A stretch of 8,499 bases of DNA from positions 1-8,499 of the forward strand of contig DATJDB010000032.1 of the NCBI GenBank assembly GCA_035497635.1, written 5' to 3'. Positions 1-6,883 of this stretch are shown one piece after another. The translations under genes and the position numbers were made by a program. The stretch is from Serpens sp035497635 (GTDB lineage: Bacteria > Pseudomonadota > Gammaproteobacteria > Pseudomonadales > Pseudomonadaceae). Under the pieces are notes generated by a model that searched no databases, was not told the origin of the DNA, and saw only the letters and a program-made list of their open reading frames with translations. Numbering within the stretch: the first letter of the stretch is position 1; every line of letters begins with the position of its first letter.

Positions 1-361
1 AGGCGAAGAAACGCGAATAACCCTCCTCGCCGCGCATGTACCAGCTGGCGAACAGGTGGATCAGAAAGCCCACCCCGGTCACCACGCAGAGCATGGTGAG
101 GGAAAGGCCGTCAAGGTATAGACCCACGCTGGCCTTGAAGCCGGCCACATCCAGCCATTGCCATAGATGCTGGGTATAGACACCGTCTTCCGGCGGCGTG
201 ATGACGAACTGCAGGGCGATCCAGGCGCTGGTCAGCGCCGACAGGGCCACCGCGCCAACACCCACGGAGGCCGTCAGGTTCTCGGACATCCGCCCGCGGG
301 AGAACGCCAGAATCAGGTAACCCAGCAGCGGAAAGACGAAGGTGAGGAATAGAAGGTTCAT
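1..361 (-). CDS. nuoL: NADH-quinone oxidoreductase subunit L (partial, N-terminal 120 residues)
   Basis: NuoL is the large, distal antiporter-like membrane subunit of complex I. It carries one of the proton channels and, near its C-terminus, the long lateral helix; only the N-terminus is in the window. Reading from ATG at 361-359 gives 120 residues beginning MNLLFLTFVFPLLGY and ending GEEGYSRFFA, running off the left edge in frame. Visible are a first hydrophobic segment (about residues 2-20), the SRGR..SEN linker, a second segment (about 31-53), a polar loop, and a third segment from about 79 with the family's DGLSLTM motif (D84) leading into ASWYMRGEEGY. The start is firm: its ATG overlaps the nuoK stop as ATGA and the N-terminus matches E. 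coli NuoL as I recall it. No good Shine-Dalgarno sequence precedes it, which suggests translational coupling to nuoK. Confidence 0.96.
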   Translation of the reverse strand, partial: MNLLFLTFVFPLLGYLILAFSRGRMSENLTASVGVGAVALSALTSAWIALQFVITPPEDGVYTQHLWQWLDVAGFKASVGLYLDGLSLTMLCVVTGVGFLIHLFASWYMRGEEGYSRFFA

Positions 362-666
362 CCGCGCATCTCGCTGGCAGCGTCGATATCCAGGGTGTTG
401 AAGCGGCGATACAGCTGCAGCAGGAGCGCCAGGCCGATGGCGGCTTCGGCCGCCGCCAGAGTGATGACCAGGATGAACATCACCTGACCGTCCGGCTGCC
501 CCCAGCGACTGCCGGCGACCACGAAGGCCAGGCCGGCGGCATTCATCATCACTTCCAGGCTCATCAGCACGAACAGCAGGTTTCGGCGCACCATCAGCCC
601 CACCAGGCCCAGGCAGAAGAGCAGAGCGGCAACGGCCAGGCCATGTTCCATGGGAATTGCGTACAT
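358..666 (-). CDS. nuoK: NADH-quinone oxidoreductase subunit K
   Basis: NuoK is a small three-helix membrane subunit of the complex I proton-transfer axis (mitochondrial ND4L counterpart). The product is 102 residues, close to the 100 of E. coli. Hydrophobic segments lie at about 7-26, 31-52 and 62-86. The two membrane glutamates important for proton translocation in this family are present: E38 in the LMSLEVMMN segment and E74 in the LAAAEAAIG segment (E. coli E36 and E72, shifted by two). The C-terminus DIDAASEMRG is typical of pseudomonads. The reading frame is open further upstream to 822, but that extension lies over nuoJ and has no membrane character; the start MYAIPMEHG at 666 is right because it follows AGGAG at the ideal distance and gives the family length. 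It begins 4 bases after the nuoJ stop and its stop overlaps the nuoL start. Confidence 0.98.
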   Translation of the reverse strand: MYAIPMEHGLAVAALLFCLGLVGLMVRRNLLFVLMSLEVMMNAAGLAFVVAGSRWGQPDGQVMFILVITLAAAEAAIGLALLLQLYRRFNTLDIDAASEMRG

Positions 667-670
667 GCTC

Positions 671-1171
671 TTACTCCTGCGCTTCGTGGCGGCCGAGGTG
701 GAAGGCGGCCACCAGTGCCGCCAGCAGCAATAGGGAGGCCAGCTCCACCGCCAGCAAGTACGGGCCGAACAGCGCAATACCCACGGCCTTCGGTTCGATA
801 CTGGCCAGCCCCAGCGGCGCATCGGTGGGCTCGGCGAACAGGCCCCACATCAATTGCACGAACAGCACCAGGGTCAGCAGGCTCGGGCCGATCCAGATGC
901 CCGGGCTGAGCCAGGCGCGCTCCTGTTGTGCTAGCTGCGGGCCGAGGTTGAGCATCATCACCACGAACACGAACAGCACCAGGATGGCGCCGGCATAGAC
1001 GATGATTTCCAGCGCGCCGGCAAAGGGCGCGCCCAGGCTGAAAAAGCACATGGCCACAGCCAGCAGCGAGGTGATCAGGTAGAGCAACGCATGTACCGGA
1101 TTGGTCCCGGTGATCACCCGCAGGGTGGCAAACACGGCCACCCCGGAAGACAGGTAAAAGGCGTATTCCAT
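671..1171 (-). CDS. nuoJ: NADH-quinone oxidoreductase subunit J
   Basis: NuoJ is a membrane subunit of complex I (ND6 counterpart) between NuoH and NuoK/NuoA, part of the chain of polar residues that couples quinone reduction to proton pumping. The 166-residue product is shorter than E. coli NuoJ (184) but of the size I recall for Pseudomonas. It has about five hydrophobic segments: near 2-20, 26-46, 52-74 (with the conserved GALEIIVYAGAILVLFVF stretch including E55 and Y59), 90-112 and 133-157, followed by a short charged tail HLGRHEAQE. The third segment is the family's most conserved helix. The ATG at 1171 follows the nuoI stop by 29 bases, with a moderate GAGG (1182-1185) ten bases upstream. 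Nothing is truncated. Confidence 0.97.
   Translation of the reverse strand: MEYAFYLSSGVAVFATLRVITGTNPVHALLYLITSLLAVAMCFFSLGAPFAGALEIIVYAGAILVLFVFVVMMLNLGPQLAQQERAWLSPGIWIGPSLLTLVLFVQLMWGLFAEPTDAPLGLASIEPKAVGIALFGPYLLAVELASLLLLAALVAAFHLGRHEAQE
674..678 (-). promoter_or_regulatory. Ribosome binding site of nuoK
   Basis: AGGAG on the minus strand, 7 bases before the nuoK ATG and inside the end of nuoJ. It fixes the start at 666 instead of the longer open frame. Confidence 0.8.
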
Positions 1172-1200
1172 TGTTCAAAAGCCTCGGCAGCGGTGGCAGC

Positions 1201-1749
1201 TCATGGCAGCAGCCCCTTGACGTTGATGGGCTCAGCCTCGCTCTGGGCGGCGCCCTTGGGCTTGCCGGCAATGGCCATGCCGGAGACACGGTAGAAGTTG
1301 TAGTCCGGGTATTTGCCGGGGCCGGAGATCAGCAGGTCTTCCTTCTCGTAGACCAGATCCTGGCGCTTGTACTCGCCCAGCTCGAAGTCGGGAGTCAGCT
1401 GGATGGCCGTGGTCGGGCAGGCTTCCTCGCACAGGCCACAGAAGATGCAACGCGAGAAATTGATGCGGAAGAATTCCGGGTACCAGCGGCCGTCTTCCTT
1501 CTCCGCCTTCTGCAGGGAAATGCAGCCCACCGGGCAGGCCACCGCGCAAAGGTTGCAGGCCACGCAGCGCTCTTCGCCATCGGGGTCGCGGGTCAGCACG
1601 ATGCGGCCGCGATAGCGCGGCGGCAGATACACCTGTTCCTCGGGATACTGCAGCGTGTCGCGCTTGCGAAAGCCATGGCTGAAAATCATCACCAGGCTGC
1701 GTAGCTGGGTGTAGGTGCCGTGCAGCACTTCGCCAATGTACTTGAGCAT
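1201..1749 (-). CDS. nuoI: NADH-quinone oxidoreductase subunit I (two 4Fe-4S ferredoxin-type)
   Basis: NuoI (TYKY/23-kDa counterpart) holds clusters N6a and N6b and passes electrons from NuoG to the terminal cluster in NuoB, at the foot of the peripheral arm. The 182-residue product has both expected ferredoxin motifs: CVACNLCAVACPVGC with C62, C65, C68 and C72, and CIFCGLCEEACP with C101, C104, C107 and C111. In bacterial-type ferredoxin folds the fourth cysteine of each motif binds the other cluster. The N-terminus has a short amphipathic stretch that contacts NuoH. The C-terminal part (DLVYEKEDLL to the end EPINVKGLLP) looks like the pseudomonad form. The start at 1749 follows the nuoH stop by 11 bases and a strong AAGGAG. 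E. coli NuoI is 180 residues, so length is normal and all eight ligands are intact. Confidence 0.98.
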   Translation of the reverse strand: MLKYIGEVLHGTYTQLRSLVMIFSHGFRKRDTLQYPEEQVYLPPRYRGRIVLTRDPDGEERCVACNLCAVACPVGCISLQKAEKEDGRWYPEFFRINFSRCIFCGLCEEACPTTAIQLTPDFELGEYKRQDLVYEKEDLLISGPGKYPDYNFYRVSGMAIAGKPKGAAQSEAEPINVKGLLP

Positions 1750-1756
1750 GTCTCTT

Positions 1757-1762
1757 CTCCTT
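1757..1762 (-). promoter_or_regulatory. Ribosome binding site of nuoI
   Basis: AAGGAG on the minus strand, overlapping the TAA stop of nuoH (1763-1761) and 7 bases before the nuoI ATG. This is the strongest Shine-Dalgarno sequence in the window. Confidence 0.85.
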
Positions 1763-2753
1763 ACTGGACCGTCAGCACCAGGGCGCCGGTGATCAGCAGG
1801 TTGAACAGGGTCAGCGGCAGACAGAATTTCCAGCCGAAGGCCATCACCTGGTCATAGCGCGGGCGCGGCAGCGAGGCGCGCAGCAGGATGAACAGCATGA
1901 TGAAGAAGCCGGTCTTGAGCGCGAACCAGAAGAAGGACAGCCAGGGCAGCGTGTCGAGGAACGGACCGTGCCAGCCGCCGAAGAACAGGGTGGTCAATAG
2001 CGCGGACACCAGCACGATGCCGATGTACTCGCCGACGAAGAACATGCCCCATTTCATGCCGGCATATTCGATGTGGTAACCGTCGGCCAGCTCCTGCTCG
2101 GCCTCCGGCTGGTCGAACGGGTGACGGTGCGTCACCGCCACGCCGGCGATGAGGAAGGTACAGAAGCCGAAGAACTGCGGAATGATGAACCACAGGTTCT
2201 GCTGCTGATACTCGACGATATCGCGCATGTTGAACGAGCCGACCTGGGCGACGATGCCCATCAGCGACAGACCCAGGAACACCTCGTAGGACAGCGTCTG
2301 CGCCGAGGCGCGCAGCGCGCCGAGCAGGGCGAACTTGTTGGCGCTCGCCCAGCCGGCGAACAGCACCGCGTAAACGGTCAGGCCCGCCATGGCGAAGAAG
2401 AACAGGATGCCGATGTTCAGATCGGCCACCCCCCAGGTCGGAGTGATCGGCACGATGGCGAAGGCGATGAGCAGGGCGCTCATGGCGATCACCGGCGCCA
2501 GCGTGAAGATCAGCCGGTCGGCGAACGGCGGGTTCCAGTCCTCCTTGAAGAACATCTTCAGCATGTCGGCGGCCAGCTGAAAGATACCGAACGGACCGAC
2601 GCGGTTGGGGCCGTAGCGGTCCTGCCACCAGCCCAGCAGTCGGCGTTCGACGAAGCTCAGCAGGGCGCCGGCGACCACCACGGCCAGCATGATCACCAGC
2701 GCCTTGAGCATGGCGATCAGGATGTCGATGACTCCCGGAGTGAACCAGCTCAT
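1761..2753 (-). CDS. nuoH: NADH-quinone oxidoreductase subunit H
   Basis: NuoH (ND1 counterpart) is the membrane subunit that anchors the peripheral arm and forms, with NuoB and NuoD, the quinone-binding chamber. The product is 330 residues with about eight hydrophobic segments. Conserved landmarks are the first helix ending LLSFVERR (E36), the following loop RYGPNRVGP (48-54 for GPNRVGP), LAADMLKMFFKED, and the long acidic loop HPFDQPEAEQELADGYHIEY, which in this family lines the quinone entry path and the start of the proton route. The frame stays open upstream to about 2870, but those extra codons lie over the end of nuoG and read as arginine-rich nonsense. The ATG at 2753 overlaps the nuoG stop as ATGA and follows GGAGG by 7 bases, so MSWFTPGVIDIL is the start. 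It ends LTVQ, 11 bases before nuoI. Confidence 0.98.
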   Translation of the reverse strand: MSWFTPGVIDILIAMLKALVIMLAVVVAGALLSFVERRLLGWWQDRYGPNRVGPFGIFQLAADMLKMFFKEDWNPPFADRLIFTLAPVIAMSALLIAFAIVPITPTWGVADLNIGILFFFAMAGLTVYAVLFAGWASANKFALLGALRASAQTLSYEVFLGLSLMGIVAQVGSFNMRDIVEYQQQNLWFIIPQFFGFCTFLIAGVAVTHRHPFDQPEAEQELADGYHIEYAGMKWGMFFVGEYIGIVLVSALLTTLFFGGWHGPFLDTLPWLSFFWFALKTGFFIMLFILLRASLPRPRYDQVMAFGWKFCLPLTLFNLLITGALVLTVQ

Positions 2754-5452
2754 TGGGCAGCCTCCACCGTGACGATGCCCGCGGCCCGGAAGACCGGCAT
2801 GCCGGGCAGATTGCGGGGCAGCTCGATCACGCCCGGCGCGCAGGCTTCGCTGATCCGCGCGGTCACGCACACCGCTTCACCGTCCAGATTCAGAATGACA
2901 AGGCCGCTCTCCTGAATCCCCAAACGCTCGGCGTCTTCTGGCGCCAGCAGGGCATAGGGCGCTTCAATGCGGGTCTGCACCGGTTCGGCGCGGGCGCTGA
3001 GTTCGTCGCTGCCGTACAGGTGATACAGCGGCACAACACTCAGCCCGGTGGCGGACGGCGTAAAGGCACTCGGCACGGCAAACCAGTTGATTGCCTGACG
3101 CGGCGCATCCAGCAGACGAACACCCGGATCGCCGGCGCGCAAATGGCCGCCCACTTCATCCTGGAACTTGTTCCAGGCCTGCGGTGAGTTCCAGCCCGGC
3201 GACCAGGCGAACGGCACCTGCTGACGCGGCTCGGCGCTGCCGGCATAGCCCTCCATGGAGAAGGCGAAGGCCGAATCCTGGTCCTGGGGCTGACGCGGTT
3301 CGTGCACGCTGATGTTGGCGCGCAGGGCGGTGCGGCCGCTGTAGCGATGTGGTTCACGAGCCAGCTTCAGGCCCTTGATGCGGAACGAGGCCTTGGGCGC
3401 GGCATCGACGATTGCCGCCAGGGCCGGATGGGCGGCGGCGCAATCGGCGGTGGCCTGATCCAGTTGGGTCCAGTCCACCGGCTGCTCGCGCAGGGTGTTG
3501 TTCAGCGCATGCAGCCAGCGCCAGCTTTCGCGGATGCGGCTGTCCGGGTCGTAGTAGGACGGCTCGAACACCTGGAAGAAGCGCTGTGCACGGCCTTCCT
3601 GGCTGACCAGCGTGCCATCGGCCTCGGCGAAGGTGGCAGCGGACAACACCAGTTGCGCACGCTCGACGGTTTCGGTGCGCTGGTGATCGACGGCGATCAA
3701 TGCCTGGCAGGCCTGTAGCGCGGCGTCGACCCGGGCGCGGGGCAGGCGGCGGAACAGGTCGTTTTCCAGCACGACCAGCGCCTCCGCGCGACCTTCAGTC
3801 AGCGCATCCAGTGCAGCGTCCAGCGGCTGGCCACCCAGCAGGGCAACGCCCAGGCTGTTGGCTTCCGGCACCACCAGGCTGATGGAACCGGCCTTGTCGC
3901 GGTTGTTCAGCGCCTGGGCCACGTTGCCCAGCGCTTCGATGATCGCCTGACTGTCCAGCGAAGCGCCGCCGATCAGCAAGGGTCGGCGAGCGGCGAGCAG
4001 GGCCTGGCCGATGCGTTCGGCCAACGCCTGGGCATCGGCTTCCAGACCGGCGACGGCCGGCGCGCTGGGGTCGATGGCATGGGCCACGGCAAAACCGATG
4101 CGCGCCAGATCCGCCGGGGCGGCGTGAACACTTTCCTTGGCGATGTCATCCAGACGGGTTTTGTTCGGGCAGGCGATGAATATCGGGTACAGGGCATCCT
4201 GTGCCACGTTCTGCACGGCGGCCTGATGCCAATCCTGGATCTTCATGGATGCGGCGATTTCCGTGGCCTTGCCACGGGCGGCCTGACGCACCGACAGGGC
4301 CAGGCGTGGCGCAGTCTGGGTGAGGTCTTCGCCGAGGATGAACACGGCGTCGTGGGCTTCGATGTCGCGCATGGAGGCGACAGGTAGCGGGCCGCGTTCC
4401 ATGAGCTGGCGGATCAGTTGCAAGTTCTCCAGTTCGGCGGCGGGGATGCCGCAGGAAAAATTGTCCGCACCGACTAGCACCTGCAGCGCATGGTTGCTTT
4501 CCAGGCTAGCGCGCGGCGAGCCGATGCCGATCAGGCGCTTGCCACGCAGCAGGGCGGCGGCCTTGTCCAGCGCCTGATCAACGCCAAGCACGTCGGTGCC
4601 GAGCAGCGGCTGGCGCGGACGATCCTTGCGATTGGCGAAGCCATAGCCGAAGCGGCCACGGTCGCACAGGAAGTAGTGGTTCACGGCGCCGTTGAAGCGA
4701 TTCTCGATACGGCGGACTTCGCCATGGCGCTCGCCGGGGCTAATGTTGCAGCCGGCCGAGCAGGACTGGCAGATGCTCGGCGCGTACTGCATGTCCCACT
4801 TGCGGTTGTAGCGTTCGGAATGGGTCTTGTCGGTGAACACGCCGGTGGGGCAGACCTCGGTGAGGTTGCCGGAGAACTCGCTTTCCAGCACACCGTCTTC
4901 AACGCGGCCGAAATAGACGTTGTCATTGGCGCCGAACACGCCCAAGTCCGTGCCGCCGGCGTAATCCTTGTAGAAACGCACGCAGCGATAGCAGGCGATG
5001 CAGCGGTTCATCTCGTGGGAGATGAACGGGCCAAGGTCCTGATTCTGGTGGGTGCGCTTGGTGAACCGGTAGCGGCGCTTGTTGTGGCCGGTCATCACTG
5101 TCATGTCTTGCAAATGACAGTGACCGCCTTCCTCGCACACCGGACAGTCGTGCGGATGGTTGGTCATCAGCCACTCGACCACGCTGGCGCGGAACGCTTT
5201 GGCTTCCTCGTCATCGATCGAAATCCACGACTTATCGGTGGCGGGGGTCATGCACGACATCACCAGCCGGCCCCGGGTGTCGTTTTCGTCGCTGTACTGC
5301 TTGACCGCGCACTGACGGCAGGCACCTACGCTACCGAGCGCGGGGTGCCAGCAGAAGTAAGGCACGTCGAGGCCGAGGGACAGGCAGGCCTGCAGCAGGT
5401 TGTCTGCTCCGTCGACGTCGTACGCGTTGCCGTCTACATGAATAGTGGCCAT
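2750..5452 (-). CDS. nuoG: NADH-quinone oxidoreductase subunit G (large Fe-S subunit)
   Basis: NuoG (75-kDa counterpart) carries most of the Fe-S chain of the NADH-input module. The 900-residue product is near the E. coli length (about 908). Cluster sets visible in order: 2Fe-2S N1b with C34, C45, C48 and C67; 4Fe-4S N5 with H99, C103, C106 and C112; N4 with C151, C154, C157 and C201; and the extra N7 set with C228, C231, C235 and C263, found only in some bacteria and present in E. coli at what I recall as the same positions. From about residue 220 on, the protein is related to molybdopterin oxidoreductases but is not expected to bind molybdenum; its C-terminal half is more variable, as usual. 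The start at 5452 lies after a 99-base gap and lacks a good Shine-Dalgarno sequence, yet MATIHVDG is the expected N-terminus. The stop overlaps the nuoH start. A 10-bp inverted repeat lies inside the gene at 5095-5123. Confidence 0.98.
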   Translation of the reverse strand: MATIHVDGNAYDVDGADNLLQACLSLGLDVPYFCWHPALGSVGACRQCAVKQYSDENDTRGRLVMSCMTPATDKSWISIDDEEAKAFRASVVEWLMTNHPHDCPVCEEGGHCHLQDMTVMTGHNKRRYRFTKRTHQNQDLGPFISHEMNRCIACYRCVRFYKDYAGGTDLGVFGANDNVYFGRVEDGVLESEFSGNLTEVCPTGVFTDKTHSERYNRKWDMQYAPSICQSCSAGCNISPGERHGEVRRIENRFNGAVNHYFLCDRGRFGYGFANRKDRPRQPLLGTDVLGVDQALDKAAALLRGKRLIGIGSPRASLESNHALQVLVGADNFSCGIPAAELENLQLIRQLMERGPLPVASMRDIEAHDAVFILGEDLTQTAPRLALSVRQAARGKATEIAASMKIQDWHQAAVQNVAQDALYPIFIACPNKTRLDDIAKESVHAAPADLARIGFAVAHAIDPSAPAVAGLEADAQALAERIGQALLAARRPLLIGGASLDSQAIIEALGNVAQALNNRDKAGSISLVVPEANSLGVALLGGQPLDAALDALTEGRAEALVVLENDLFRRLPRARVDAALQACQALIAVDHQRTETVERAQLVLSAATFAEADGTLVSQEGRAQRFFQVFEPSYYDPDSRIRESWRWLHALNNTLREQPVDWTQLDQATADCAAAHPALAAIVDAAPKASFRIKGLKLAREPHRYSGRTALRANISVHEPRQPQDQDSAFAFSMEGYAGSAEPRQQVPFAWSPGWNSPQAWNKFQDEVGGHLRAGDPGVRLLDAPRQAINWFAVPSAFTPSATGLSVVPLYHLYGSDELSARAEPVQTRIEAPYALLAPEDAERLGIQESGLVILNLDGEAVCVTARISEACAPGVIELPRNLPGMPVFRAAGIVTVEAAQ
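2761..2765 (-). promoter_or_regulatory. Ribosome binding site of nuoH
   Basis: GGAGG on the minus strand, inside the last codons of nuoG and 7 bases before the nuoH ATG at 2753. It decides the start against the longer open frame. Confidence 0.85.
5095..5123. repeat. Perfect 10-bp inverted repeat inside nuoG
   Basis: On the plus strand the arms are TCACTGTCAT (5095-5104) and ATGACAGTGA (5114-5123), separated by nine bases. In nuoG mRNA this folds as a 10-bp stem with a 9-base loop spanning the last base of codon 110 to the first base of codon 120 (HCHLQDMTV region, including N5 ligand C112). The repeat is seen directly; any function as an RNA hairpin or DNA operator is inference. Confidence 0.75.
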
Positions 5453-5551
5453 GGCACTGGTTCTTTTTACCCACCGAAGCGGGCGTGGCTAATGGGAATT
5501 CCGCTGTGTTGCGCCGCAGCCGAGACCAACAAACATCCTCAGGCGCGGCGG
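5453..5551 (-). other. nuoF-nuoG intergenic gap
   Basis: This 99-base stretch is the only gap in the window above 29 bases. It contains a short hairpin just before nuoG (5470-5483) and, immediately after it, a TAAAAAGAA stretch that is the only purine-rich sequence where a ribosome binding site should be. I see no convincing sigma-70 or sigma-54 promoter and no terminator with a U-tract in the direction of transcription. An in-frame read-through of nuoF into nuoG is not possible here because nuoF ends with TAA at 5554-5552. Confidence 0.7.
5470..5483 (-). promoter_or_regulatory. Small UUCG-loop hairpin upstream of nuoG
   Basis: Read on the minus strand, CCCGC-TTCG-GTGGG forms a 5-bp stem (one G-U pair) closed by C-G around a UUCG loop, a tetraloop class known for unusual stability. 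It ends 17 bases before the nuoG ATG and is followed by an A-rich stretch, not a U-tract, so it is not an intrinsic terminator. It might affect nuoG translation or mRNA processing; that is inference, and a stem this short can arise by chance. Confidence 0.45.
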
Positions 5552-6883
5552 TTACGCATGGGTCGGTGTCCGGCTTTGGGCAACGCCGGCCTCGAATTCG
5601 CTTCTGAAATACTTGATGGCGCTGCCCAACGGCTCGACGGCACCGGGTGCGTGGGCACAGAAGGTCTTGCCCGGGCCGAGAAAATCCACCAGTCCCAGCA
5701 GGATCTCGATGTCTTCCGCACGGCCCTGGCCGCGCTCCAGCGCGCGCAGGGTTTTCACGCTCCAGGGCAGGCCATCGCGGCACGGGGTACACCAGCCGCA
5801 GGATTCGCGGGCGAAGAACTCTTCCATGTTGCGCAGCAGCGACACCATGTTGATCGAGTTGTCCACGGCGAGAGCCAGTCCGGTACCCATGCGCGTGCCG
5901 ACCTTGGCGATGCCGCCGGCATGCATCTGCGCATCCAGGTGTTCGGGCAGCAGAAAGCCGGTACCGGCGCCGCCGGGCTGCCAGCACTTGAGACGGTAGC
6001 CGTCCTTCATGCCGCCGGCGTAGTCCTCGAACAGTTCGCGGGCGGTAATGCCGAAGGGCAATTCCCAAAGGCCGGGATTCTTCACCTTGCCGGAGAAGCC
6101 CATGAGCTTGGTGCCCATGTCTTCGCTACCGGGACGGCACAGCGACGTGTACCAGTCCACCCCGTTACCAATGATGGACGGCACGCTGCACAGGGTTTCC
6201 ACGTTGTTTACGCAGGACGGCTTGCCCCACGCACCGACGGTGGCGGGAAAGGGCGGCTTGGCGCGTGGATTGGCGCGGCGGCCTTCCAGCGAGTTGATCA
6301 GTGCGGTTTCTTCGCCGCAGATGTAGCGACCGGCACCGGTGTGCACGAACAGTTCGAAATCGAAGCCGCTGCCGAGGATGTTCTTGCCTAGCAGGCCGGC
6401 GGCCTTGGCTTCGTCGATGGCGCGGTCCAGGTTGCGCGCCGCATCCACGTACTCGCCGCGCAGGAAGATATAACCGCGATAGGCTTTCAGAGCCCGCGCG
6501 CTGATGAGCATGCCTTCCACCAGCAGGTGCGGCAGTTGCTCCATCAACAGGCGGTCCTTCCAGGTGTTGGGCTCCATTTCGTCCGCATTGCACAGCAGGT
6601 AGCGGATGTTCAGCGACTCGTCGTTGGGCATCAGGCCCCACTTCACCCCGGTGGGGAAGCCGGCGCCACCACGGCCCTTGAGACCGGAATCCTTCACCGT
6701 CTGCACGATGTCGGTCTGGGCCATCTCGGCCAGTGCCTTGCGCAACGCGCTGTAGCCATTCTTCTGCTGATACTCGTCGAGCCACACGGGCTCGCCGTCG
6801 TCGCGCAACCGCCAGGTCAGCGGGTGGGTTTCCTCGCGTCGCTCGATGCGGTTGACGGGACCCAGGGAGGAAAGCGCCATCAT
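5552..6883 (-). CDS. nuoF: NADH-quinone oxidoreductase subunit F (NADH- and FMN-binding)
   Basis: NuoF (51-kDa counterpart) binds NADH and FMN, takes the hydride, and passes electrons to its own 4Fe-4S cluster N3. The product is 443 residues. The glycine-rich nucleotide-binding stretch GRGGAGFPTG is at 70-79, followed by CNADEMEPNTWKDR (98-111) of the NADH/FMN pocket, and GAGRYICGEETALINSLEG at 183-201. The N3 ligands are C362, C365 and C368 in ESCGWCTPCRDG and C409 in KTFCAHAPGA. Two ATG codons stand in tandem at the start (6883-6881 and 6880-6878). The first overlaps the nuoE stop as ATGA and has GGAGG 7 bases upstream, so I use it; the second would remove one residue. The C-terminal tail after KYFRSEFEAG is short (VAQSRTPTHA), a part that varies between species. 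It is followed by the 99-base gap. Confidence 0.98.
   Translation of the reverse strand: MMALSSLGPVNRIERREETHPLTWRLRDDGEPVWLDEYQQKNGYSALRKALAEMAQTDIVQTVKDSGLKGRGGAGFPTGVKWGLMPNDESLNIRYLLCNADEMEPNTWKDRLLMEQLPHLLVEGMLISARALKAYRGYIFLRGEYVDAARNLDRAIDEAKAAGLLGKNILGSGFDFELFVHTGAGRYICGEETALINSLEGRRANPRAKPPFPATVGAWGKPSCVNNVETLCSVPSIIGNGVDWYTSLCRPGSEDMGTKLMGFSGKVKNPGLWELPFGITARELFEDYAGGMKDGYRLKCWQPGGAGTGFLLPEHLDAQMHAGGIAKVGTRMGTGLALAVDNSINMVSLLRNMEEFFARESCGWCTPCRDGLPWSVKTLRALERGQGRAEDIEILLGLVDFLGPGKTFCAHAPGAVEPLGSAIKYFRSEFEAGVAQSRTPTHA

Noticed and set aside
594..1289. A 231-codon minus-strand frame overlapping nuoI, nuoJ and nuoK in another phase
   Set aside because: Its protein is a frame-shifted shadow of nuoJ with arginine- and alanine-rich filler; the true products in the other frames match complex I subunits end to end.
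1171..1704. A 177-codon plus-strand open frame antisense to nuoI
   Set aside because: nuoI has both ferredoxin motifs intact on the minus strand; the antisense frame has no recognisable features or ribosome binding site that I can see.
2120..2136. A 7-bp inverted repeat GGTGACG-N3-CGTCACC inside nuoH
   Set aside because: It lies on codons for the invariant VTHRH segment, and a 7-bp GC-rich stem of this kind is expected about once by chance in a window this size when several loop lengths are allowed.
2073..2915. A 280-codon plus-strand open frame antisense to nuoH and the end of nuoG
   Set aside because: Its composition is the low-complexity R/H/Q/G/E-rich type produced by antisense reading of membrane-protein genes; nuoH is certain on the other strand.
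5489..5536. A 15-codon frame MFVGLGCGATQRNSH on the minus strand in the nuoF-nuoG gap, a possible leader peptide
   Set aside because: Its GAGG directly abuts the ATG, leaving no spacing for initiation, and the peptide has no run of regulatory codons. The length is easily reached by chance.
4490..6391. A 633-codon open frame on the plus strand, antisense to the start of nuoG, the gap and most of nuoF
   Set aside because: It is read opposite two certain, fully conserved genes, shows no recognisable domain, and long antisense open frames are expected from the strong third-position GC bias of such genes.
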